Assembly (NCBI RefSeq): GCF_000003605.2
Contig: NW_003126899.1
Span: 85,649 to 106,594 of the forward strand
Length of the DNA stretch: 20,946 bases
Source: Saccoglossus kowalevskii
Taxonomy: Eukaryota > Hemichordata > Enteropneusta > Harrimaniidae
Direction of reading: 5' to 3'
Shown: positions 1-8,084 of the stretch, one piece after another
Layout: every line of letters begins with the position of its first letter
Numbering within the stretch: position 1 is the first letter of the stretch
Position numbers and translations under genes: made by a program
Notes under the pieces: generated by a model
Databases searched by the model: none
The model's input: the letters and a program-made list of their open reading frames with translations, nothing else
What the model was told of the DNA's origin: nothing

Positions 1-446
1 TATGCAAGACGCTTATCATATAGTGCTTTCAAATGAGCCATGTTGAAAACCATGCCAGTTGTGTGATTATCTTTGATGTACTTTATGAGTTCCTGAAAAG
101 CTTGGACCTTCATTACTTTGGCTGTATAGGATTGACTAGATGATTGGTCCACTGCATTTGCCTTTCTGTACAAGCTAGCAAGGCATGTCAGGTGATAAAC
201 TGCATCCAAAGCAAACATGTCACCTAGTGACAGTTTATCCTGGAGATGCGCATTACCAGTCATCCTTGTCGCATCATGGACTTTTTCATCAAGACCAAGT
301 GTCAATGCCTTTCTTAAGTCCTTCACATTCTCGGCTTTCTCACAGAAGAAACATTTGATATTGAGATAATTTTCTTTCACGTTTGATGGACATGACACAT
401 TTTCCCGGCAAGAATTCAGCCGCCTCGTCTTAATTGGGTTTGACAT
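1..446 (-). CDS. Partial ORF with CxxC...HxxC putative zinc-binding domain; 3' end beyond left edge
   Basis: The reading frame opens at an ATG at 446-444 (A at -3). An in-frame TAG lies three codons upstream, and the frame stays open for 148 codons to the window edge. Seen in the protein: a basic start (IKTRRLNS), a CFFC motif (Cys32, Cys35), a helix-like stretch rich in Leu, Lys and Asp (about 40-75), GDMFALDAVYHLTCLASLY (His85, Cys88), then a Ser/Gln linker and a second helical block (about 108-148) ending LKALYDKRLA. The CxxC plus HxxC spacing suggests one bound zinc. From memory, similar CxxC...YHxxCL..LY proteins of unknown function occur in many copies in corals, echinoderms and lancelets and may ride on repeats; I cannot verify this. 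The mariner element lies 0.5 kb upstream. It could be a host gene or part of a larger transposable element. I assign no function. Confidence 0.6.
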   Translation of the reverse strand, partial: MSNPIKTRRLNSCRENVSCPSNVKENYLNIKCFFCEKAENVKDLRKALTLGLDEKVHDATRMTGNAHLQDKLSLGDMFALDAVYHLTCLASLYRKANAVDQSSSQSYTAKVMKVQAFQELIKYIKDNHTTGMVFNMAHLKALYDKRLA

Positions 447-962
447 TGTACGCTAACTTCTGCTTTTCTTTTGGCCCAATCCACCTTCTGTTGATTATAC
501 TGCGCCCCTGCAATTTGTGTGCCATACTACTTTATTTGTCATCATTAATTGGACAATTCTATTGTTAGTGTCCACACCATTGCCAGCTAACTTACTCACT
601 GAGATCACAATACAAAGTATACAAGTTGCAATATTTATGTAGTTGTGTATTAATTCCTCTAGAAAGTAGTTATCAATGTTTGAGAGTAGTTCTCTCTTTA
701 AATTTAAAGCGGAGCTCATCATCTTAGTGACTGTCCATGTCATTGTTTTACTTTTTTGACTTCTTAAAAACTACAAGCCTGGATGATTTGATACTTGTTG
801 TATATGTACCTTGAGTGGGCCTCTCTTAGATTTGTTCATTTCATGCTGATTTCTTCAATTCTCTAATTTTGATGAATATTTTTTGTAATTTTTGGTAAAA
901 AGTGATATTTTCGACTTCTTTTAAAAAAAAGCAAGTCCAATTGCTTTTACATTACATATATA
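447..962. other. Spacer without recognisable gene
   Basis: AT-rich sequence between the zinc-domain ORF and the mariner element. A minus-strand open frame at 743-495 could encode 82 residues, but it matches no family I know and has no typical codon or domain signal, so I do not call it. No RNA gene or repeat was recognised. Confidence 0.5.
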
Positions 963-996
963 CGGGGGGCGTTCAATAAGTAATGCCCCTGACCCA
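963..996 (+). repeat. Left terminal inverted repeat of mariner element
   Basis: It contains GTTCAATAAGTAATGCCCCT. The last 25 bases (972-996) pair exactly with 2138-2162 in inverted orientation. The preceding TA at 961-962 is the target site duplication. Confidence 0.92.
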
Positions 997-1035
997 TTTC
1001 CCATAGCAGGAGAATAATGACACTTGTCACAGTTA

Positions 1036-1996
1036 TTAGTCTTTCTCTACATAGGAACCACCGAGAGCTATGCATTTCTCCCAACGTTTGATGCTGCTCT
1101 GGACATCCCGGGCTGGTCCTCCAACCACGTCGTAACTCAAAAACAACTTCATGGCTGGGAAGAGATGAAAGTTCAGAGGGTGCAAAGTCATGAGAGTAAG
1201 GGGATGGGGAGGATTTCATAGCCACACGCCCGTGCATCTGATCTGGCGACATGCGAGTTATGGACTAGAGCATTGTCCTGCAGGAGGAGGATACCTTTGC
1301 TGATCTTGCCCCGCCTCTTGATTTCAATAGCCTCTCTTAATTTCATAAAAAGTGAAGCGTAATAGGCTCCTGTAATTGTGGTACCCTTTGCCAGGGAATC
1401 TGTCATTGCTGGTCCCAGAAGACTGTGAGCATGACCTTGCCAGCGGAAGACTGCACCCTTGCCTTTTTTGTGGGTGGTGAGTCCGAGTGCTTCCACTGCA
1501 TTGACTGGGATTTAGTTTCTGGATCATAGTGATGGACCCAAGTTTTATCCTGTGTAATCAGTCTTTTGAAAAATGTTGAATCATCTTTTTGGCACATCTC
1601 CAAATTCATCCTCGAGCACTTGACGCGTTCTTGCTTCTGGAAAGGTGTGAGCAATCTAGGAATCCATCTAGCAGACACCTTATGCATATGCAAATGGTCA
1701 TGAATGATAGTTTCCACAGACCCTGTACTAATCTTGACCTCTTGGGCTATTTAGCAAACAGTAATGTGTCGATCTTTCAAAATGGCTGCCTTATCTTGAC
1801 GGACAGATGCCTCATCAATGGCAGAAGAGGGACAACCAGGTCTGGGAGCTGTTTCCACAGACTTCCAGCCATGTTTGAATTCACAATGCCAGCGTTTTAC
1901 AAGGTCATATGATGGGGCATCACCACCATAAGTTTCTTTCATTTCATCAAAAGTCTCCTTTGGTGTGCATCTTTTTAAATACAAAAACCGGATCAC
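1036..1996 (-). pseudogene. Mariner transposase pseudogene (one nonsense codon, about three frameshifts)
   Basis: A mariner transposase cuts and pastes its element using a DD34D catalytic triad. The N-terminal helix-turn-helix part is readable from about 1996 (IRFLYLKRCTPKETFDEMKE, then SYDLVKRWH). It is interrupted by a TAA at 1753-1751 where an RQL-like segment is expected. The same frame continues through IIHDHLHMHK and the first catalytic Asp (LITQDKTWVHHYDPETK), then breaks at about 1405-1415. The second frame carries the second Asp (LLLQDNALVH). A short deletion near 1205-1220 shifts the frame again before SPYSHDFAPS. An extra base at 1171-1174 falls inside the codon of the third catalytic Asp. 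The last frame ends RWEKCIALGGSYVEKD with TAA at 1038-1036. No active protein can be made from this copy. Confidence 0.92.
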
Positions 1997-2137
1997 TGGC
2001 CCCGTTACACACCTGACTCAGTTCAAACACCTGTAAATCATTAACTACACTTAGTTCAGAGCTGTATTTTGCAACATAACCCATAGAGATGTAAATCATT
2101 AACATGCAAAATTTCATCTAGATCAGACAACTGGAAG

Positions 2138-2171
2138 TGGGTCAGGGGCATTACTTATTGAATGCTTCTCA
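2138..2171 (-). repeat. Right terminal inverted repeat of mariner element
   Basis: Read on the minus strand from 2171 it gives TGAGAAGC, then ATTCAATAAGTAATGCCCCT and onward, mirroring the left end. The TA at 2172-2173 is the matching target duplication. Confidence 0.92.
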
Positions 2172-2215
2172 TATCTCAGCCGACAGGCTGCTTGTTTATT
2201 CCCATGTTCAAGTAG

Positions 2216-2840
2216 CAATTTGCATAATTTATGCATAGCTTGTACATTATATGCAACTTGGGGATTATTAAATACTGAGTAAAATTTAGTTCAGATATCC
2301 CCCTACTGCCTAATTGGACTTCATTCAAAGTAAGACAATTTTTTTGTGTCTGTTTTTTTTTCCATTGGTGAATTTTGTATTTTGAGGTTCTAATATGCAT
2401 AATATGCTAATTAGGTATTATTTACATAGAGACAGTGTGTCTCTTTTGATGAATCTTTTCCTTTTGATCCAAAGAACATGTGTGCCAAGTAGAAAGTTTG
2501 TACCACAAAATGCAGTGCATAAAAACCTCGAAAATTAATAATTTTTATGTACTAATTGACAGAATTTATGCAAATTAGCTTGTTATTTGCATAAATACAA
2601 GATTTATTTTGCATGCTATTTTTCTGCTTGGTCCTTAGACATTTTATATCAAGCTAGACATTTGTTTGACATGAATAAATATTTTTTAATAATATTTAGA
2701 AATTGTTCTTAATAATTTGCATAATTATGCAAATTAGGCATTATTTGCATAGCTACAGAGTGTCTCTTTGGATGAAAAATGTTCAATTGCCCCAAGGAAC
2801 ATGTGTGCCAACTAGGACATTTGTACTAAAAAATGCAGCG
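2216..2840. repeat. AT-rich interspersed repeat with ATTTGCAT/ATGCAAAT octamers and two copies about 323 bp apart
   Basis: A block starting near 2401 (TTAGGTATTATTTACATAG, then GTGTCTCTTTTGATGAA, then AACATGTGTGCCAA) recurs near 2723 with the same order of motifs, offset by about 323 bp. ATTTGCAT or ATGCAAAT appears at least five times. The ATGCAAATTAGG core also occurs in the 15.9-16.3 kb array, so both are probably the same repeat family. No coding potential was seen. Confidence 0.65.
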
Positions 2841-3088
2841 TTTACCCCCTTAGCAAGTCTACTAGGATGAAAACAAGAACTGTACATAAAGTTACATTCA
2901 CACACTGATTATTGTGATTACTATGAACAAAGATAAAATTAATTGGTTTAGTGATAAATCCTGAAATACTGGAACACTGAAACTAGTCTGCACTGAAAGT
3001 AGTGGCATTTAATCACTAAATCATATATACTTTTCATTGCTGTAATCACCCAAGGCCACTTTCTAAATTTGAATTGAACTTGAACTTA

Positions 3089-3100
3089 GGGGGGGGGGGG
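3089..3100 (+). repeat. Poly-G tract (12 G)
   Basis: An uninterrupted run of 12 G followed by TCCCC in otherwise AT-rich DNA. Its length is likely to vary or be misread by sequencing. Confidence 0.85.
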
Positions 3101-4250
3101 TCCCCTATTTGAAAACTCAAGTGAAATGAAGAATTTTGTGAAATCAAAATGTGTCATGGAAGAAGAGAAACAAATAAAATTTTCACAACTGAATAAAGTA
3201 AATTAAAATTAAATAAAGGGAATAAAAAATGCATATCAGGCATAAATATATTTTTCAAAAACAGGTTCCTCCAGCCTCAAGATTTCAAATGGACAACCTC
3301 ATTTAGAAATGAGCAACACCTAAAATGTTGTGTGAAAGCGGTTAAGAAGTCAATCTGAATGGTCAGTATTTGGCACAGTTCGAGAGATTCAGCAACTTAA
3401 ACAGTATAAATAAATATCAAATAAAGAAATTCATTGGATGGGAGGTACAAATTGTAACCAATGCTCAGTGTATGCAGAACAAGCACCTACATGTTATACA
3501 AGTGCTACTGAAGAAACCAAGGACATTTCAATGAAAAAGCACAAAGGCAGAAGATATACTTTATTCTAATTTACTGGTAATACATTGTCTGCACATTGTC
3601 TTACAGTTATAAATAACATGAAATGAAGTTCGGAAATTAAAAATTATTGTAGATTTCTTATATTAGTTTATTTTTTACATTTTTATAGTGTAACTTCTAT
3701 ACAACTTTACAATGTTTGAAAAGTCTTGCGACATACCAGACAATTATAGGTATTGCAAAGGTATTGAAATTTACAACAGCATGGTTTTTATTGGCAAAGC
3801 AATTAACTGTACATAAATTCAGTCTTGTAAGGAAACAATTGTGCTCAATATTTCAAAATATGTCTAAGTTTAACAATTCCAGATGATTTCAACATCTATA
3901 TTGAAACACACATTGAATTTTCATTGGGTGTTGAGTTAATTTTGATAACAGAAGAATTATTAATATCGATATTACTCTCTAAAACAACTAAATTTTCAAA
4001 GAACCAGTTTATGTGCAGCACACCAGTAAATTTTCTGAGCAAACAAGGTATTTGACTTGAATCGTGTACATCGCATGGGACAACAATAAAAAATTGCACA
4101 ATGACAATTTAAACATGAGTTTATCATTTGACATTTCTTTAGAAATTCAGGAGTGATTTAGTGCGACTTGGCAGTGAAATTAAAAATCGCTGTGATTCAA
4201 CACAATTATATTCAGAATGCATGTACAAGATTAAAACGTTGACATACCCA

Positions 4251-4290
4251 AGGTAAGGTAAGGTAAGGTAAGGTGAGGTAAGGTAAGGTT
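4251..4290 (+). repeat. (AGGTA)n pentamer microsatellite flanked by a 10-bp direct repeat
   Basis: Eight pentamer units, with AGGTG as the fifth and AGGTT as the last. The 10-mer CATACCCAAG precedes and overlaps the array start (4243-4252) and occurs again right after it (4292-4301). On the plus strand each unit spells a 5' splice-site-like AGGTAAG. Confidence 0.9.
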
Positions 4291-5293
4291 TCATACCCAA
4301 GAATTAGATCTTGTTACAACAACTTTGTTCTAATGTAGTAATTGTGGAAAAACAGATTTTGATTTATTTCAATGCCTTCCAAGATCACAGCAGATGCTTT
4401 TTTTAATAATAAGAATAAATCTGCAAAAAAGACCAGTTTATCCCAATTATCGCAAGAACATGAATAAATGGTGTACTTCAAAATCCATAAAAACAAAATT
4501 TAGTACAGATGATAGAATAAAAAGCAAACGACACAGCGTTTTGAAGCATGAGGAATATTTTGCATGTCAATATTTTGATTATGATGGGCATTCTGTGATC
4601 TGATTTTTGGAAACTGCCAAGCCATGTTTAGAACTGGAGTTGCACTTCCAATACAGCTAATAATACAATATAAATTTTAATGATTAAAGGGCAGTCTTTT
4701 CAGCAAAATTCTTATTTGAAAATCTAGTCTATCTGTGGTTATTTCCTGCATGTGATTGACAAGGATGCTGCAATGGACAGGGCACATAACAAAATGCAAG
4801 ACCCCTGTTAAATTATTAATGCAAGTAAATTATGCATCACCTTTTTTTTCTTCGATGGGATTATTTTAAACTTGTGAATCAAGCATAAAAACATGTGGAT
4901 CCAGCAAGTAGTCATTTAGTACATAGACACCAAACCATATAGCTGGCTGGATCTGATGATAGACACCAACACAAGTGTCAATATTTGTACCTGGATATGA
5001 AACTGAGTAGTTTGTAGGTTTCCACACAGACAAATATCAAGATGGTTAAAACACACCTTGAGTTCAGTCAGTACCAAACATTTAAGAAATAGAAAAACTA
5101 CTAAAACTGTCATCTCGATTTGAAAATAAATCATTTTTTTTTACTACTGCATGTAAGCCAGATACAACAGAGAAACTGTATATGAAAAGTATACAGGTCA
5201 ATGGCAGATACAATTGACAATAGCTAAAATCAAAGCACCAAATGTTGAGTGTGATAGAATTCTAGTTTTTTTTTTCATACTGAAGTACCATTT

Positions 5294-5432
5294 CCCTTTT
5301 CACCACCAGTAAAAGGCAGTTCCCTCTTTTCATCACAAATTCACAAAATAACAAAATAGCAAAAACTGAAAATTTACTCAAAGTTTGTCAGTTGGCTTCA
5401 AAATTAGGGTTCATTTCCAGCAATATTGAAGA
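5294..5432 (+). repeat. MITE-like repeat family B, copy 1 (right end missing)
   Basis: It begins CCCTTTTCACCACCAGT and contains CATCACAAATTCACAAAATA and AAAATTAGGGTTCATTTCCA. The same ordered segments occur at 9322-9460 (inverted) and 17337-17489. It runs directly into a family A repeat, so the right end is lost. Confidence 0.75.
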
Positions 5433-5575
5433 ATTAATTTTCACAAATTTTTGACAAGTTGTGTAAAATATAGGAAAAAAGGTATGTTCGCTGGATTTTA
5501 TTTTCACTGAATCATTCCTTCAGCGAAAATAGCGAAAATTAATTCCAAGCGAAAATAAAGTATTCTACAGTAGTG
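5433..5575 (+). repeat. MITE-like repeat family A, copy 1 (left end missing)
   Basis: It shares TTTGAC(A/G)AGTTG, then GTAAAATATAGAAAAAA-like sequence, and CACTGAATCATTCCTTCAGC, with 10441-10566. The right terminus AAAATAAAGTATT...ACAGTA matches the complete copy at 10361-10566. The left third seems to be replaced by the family B copy. Confidence 0.75.
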
Positions 5576-7124
5576 GAATAAATTTTTTTTTGTTTGGCGT
5601 AATTTGTGTTGACAATTTTTACTTGTTTGCACGTATGTGTGTAATTTTCATGTAAAGTTGTACACACTTAATTAAAACAGCCATTCAAGATACGTAATAA
5701 ATCACACTATGGCTTGGATATTTACATTGTAAGACACCTCTAATAGAAACTCACATTAAACAAAAAAAAATGAGCAAATATGGTAAAATGGTGTATTAGG
5801 GATTACCCCGGTACTAGTAGTAAGAGGTGAAATTTGAAACTTCCTCGTATCCTAAAAAAGAACAATCTGCTGAATCAAGTAGCTGCTATAAAAGAAGGTA
5901 GGTAGGTAGGTAGGTAGGTAGGTAGGTTGGTTGGTTGGTCTTTCCAGCAATCCTGTAAGGGTACTCCACCCCCTTCACCCTCAAAATACATTAAAACATT
6001 ACACGGTGAACGTAACTGCAATATTTAGGGAATTACACATAGACTTAGCCTAGACTCAATACACTGCCTCTCATGCAACGCCAAGGAATGATGGTCAATG
6101 AACACAATCACTTATAAATGTCGCTATAAATGTTATTAGTTAATGTAAGATCCCATGTTCTAGAGAATTCCCAGCATGCAACACTTAAAATGGCAAATGA
6201 AGAGACAGTATTTTATTTCTTCTTGTTTAACTGTTAATTGTTCAAATACATTTGCTTGGCTAATTAGACAAACTGATCATCCAAGTTCTAAGTCACTGTC
6301 TCACAGAAAAAAGATTCTATGCTATTAAAAAAGTCTGTTTACTATTAATTACCAAGCCGGCAGGCAATTAGCCTAGAAGATAAAATACAACTTACAGACA
6401 AAATAATAAATTTCACTTGGTGAATGCTAGATTTCTAAATGAATGTTATAAATTTGTTTTTCTTTTTGATAAAAACAAAAAAAATAACTGGTGATATGTA
6501 AATAATGTCTCGTTATTAAACAGAAATAACATTTTGTAGAATACTTTTAATGAAAATGATACATATATGCATTATAATTTAAAGCAAAGGAATGTTCAAC
6601 AGTTCAGTTTTGTCAATTACTAATATAAAAATTGCTGTCACTGCAGGTTATGGTAGGTCAGTGTCAAGTGATAGTTAGACTCAACTAACAAATACCAACC
6701 ATTGAATGTAATTTATACCAATGAGTTATGCAGGGTGCTTTGACCTATGACACAACTTGCATACAACAAACACAGTACATACATTACATTTTTCTCATAA
6801 ACTTAAAAGCAGAAACAAACAATCAAAAGCCAGCAATGCACATGCACTGTGGCATACAGTGTTCTATGGTAATTAATGAACATAATGATTAAAATGCACC
6901 CTGTTTTTTCTTGAGACAAATTGAAAAAAACAACAAATGTTTATTGCATATCAACAGTGCAGAGAACACATACTCTGGGTGCAAATACAATACCACTATG
7001 GACACTACATATAATGGCACATGTCAAAAAACAAACAAACCCAGATCTGCCTCGTTTTGTACATGCACAATCGGACTACTGTAATCTGTGCAGTAATTTT
7101 TCTTATTTTATCTATCGCTGTTTA
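5576..7124. other. AT-rich intergenic DNA downstream of UBTD, no gene recognised
   Basis: No open frame with a recognisable product lies on either strand. The only defined structure is the GGTA/GGTT tetramer microsatellite at 5897-5939. Part of this could be UBTD 3' UTR if a distal polyadenylation site is used. Confidence 0.45.
5897..5939 (+). repeat. (GGTA)7(GGTT)3 tetramer microsatellite
   Basis: Seven perfect GGTA units change abruptly into three GGTT units and a final GGTC. Confidence 0.92.
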
Positions 7125-7145
7125 ACATTATGAATGCACAACATC

Positions 7146-7196
7146 TTTATTTCCTTTACCGGTAATATATTATCTAACAGCAGAAAACATTTTATT
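7146..7196 (-). promoter_or_regulatory. Candidate UBTD polyadenylation signals (two AATAAA)
   Basis: On the minus strand, AATAAA occurs at 7196-7191 and at 7151-7146, about 500-550 nt past the UBTD stop. The second is followed within 10 nt by a GT-rich TGTTGTG, as expected of a downstream element. In AT-rich DNA such hexamers are common, so this is a candidate 3' end only. Confidence 0.35.
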
Positions 7197-7372
7197 TGGG
7201 TAACTTCCTCCACATATATATATATATAAATTACATTTCCCTTGAAACCTTGAAATAAAACAAACACATTGACGCATTCCATCTTCAGCTCAATTTCTTC
7301 ACCGTTGATAATCATCTGTGAACTGTGAATAAGTAGCAGTGCTTGTTGCTGTTACTTCTGCAGAGAAGACTG

Positions 7373-7388
7373 CCACCAGAGGGCGGTA
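7373..7388 (+). promoter_or_regulatory. CTCF-like binding motif
   Basis: CCACCAGAGGGCGGTA fits the core consensus CCASYAGRKGGCRSYV at every position. The preceding CTG matches two of three YGR bases. It stands out as a G+C-rich island in AT-rich DNA 310 bp past the UBTD stop codon, probably inside the 3' UTR. Binding is not shown. Confidence 0.45.
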
Positions 7389-7695
7389 GATACATACAGA
7401 TAGTAGATACAATGATGATTCCGGATAAAATAACTTGCTGCGACACAGTAATCCACACCTAAGATATCTCCTCCATATAACTGATTACATGTGATCAAAA
7501 TAATAAATATATCTCAAACAGATTGTTGAGCAGCTTAATAACAAAGTAATAATTTCTTCACTGTTTTAAGAGCACAAGTAAAGTGAGGCATGCATGGTTG
7601 TCACCCAATATCAATACAAATTGCTTTGCAGAATTTTCCAGTTGCAGGCTTCCTAGCCTGCAAAAAAAGCTATTGAAGTGACTCACACCCACTGA

Positions 7696-8084
7696 TCAGT
7701 TCTCCACTGGTGTTGGGTTCTGCGGAGACACAACAATCTGAACGATGAAACCCTTGGGTATCTTTGCGTCTTCTATTTTAGTTTTATCATTAAGTAATCG
7801 ACCAGAGAAAAACCACCTTTGTCGTGACGGTTCAATGCCTTCTTCTGTATGAATCTTACGTTTGACTTGTAAAACAGTATCTGTGGTCCGTACAGTCATT
7901 TTCCTGTCTTTGTTTGTTGATAAGCGTAATCTAATAGTGGTTTCCACACCGCCTGTGTTGATAGGCTCCATGTCCCCAGCATCCGATTCACTAGTTTCTT
8001 CAATCATGTTAATTGGTGGGCTAAGACAGTACACCGGCAGCACATACCGGTTTCCTAATTCATCATAGCAGTCTGTCAATGTGC
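7696..8084 (-). CDS. UBTD2: UBTD exon 3 (codons 106-234 and stop), end of UBTD domain plus ubiquitin-like domain
   Basis: The acceptor is TTTTACAG|GCAC and the stop is TGA at 7698-7696. The exon completes the N-terminal domain ([29 protein letters not shown]), crosses an acidic linker (about 134-152) and encodes the whole ubiquitin-like domain. A conserved NPTPVEN tail follows instead of the di-glycine of true ubiquitin. Confidence 0.96.

Larger units (their letters stand above)
963..2171 (-). mobile_element. Mariner-family DNA transposon, full length but inactive (about 1.2 kb)
   Basis: The element is bounded by terminal inverted repeats. The left inner arm 972-996 is identical over 25 bp to the reverse complement of 2138-2162; the outermost 9 bases have diverged. 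TA dinucleotides flank both ends (961-962 and 2172-2173), the target duplication expected of the Tc1/mariner superfamily. The length of 1209 bp fits mariner (about 1.3 kb). The only gene is a degenerate transposase on the minus strand. The intact ends with a decayed interior indicate an old copy that can no longer move itself. The zinc-domain ORF starts 0.5 kb away, with no sign that the insertion broke it. Confidence 0.93.
2841..5293. other. AT-rich intergenic DNA, no gene recognised
   Basis: Only short open frames without recognisable domains occur on either strand. The stretch holds a run of 12 G at 3089-3100, a pentamer microsatellite at 4251-4290 and many A/T homopolymers. It lies beyond the likely 3' end of the UBTD gene. 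Confidence 0.5.

Noticed and set aside
495-743. Minus-strand open frame of 82 codons
   Set aside because: No recognisable domain, no supporting context, and AT-rich codon content expected of random sequence.
1024-1912. Plus-strand open frames inside the mariner element
   Set aside because: They are antisense to the readable transposase frames and have no family resemblance.
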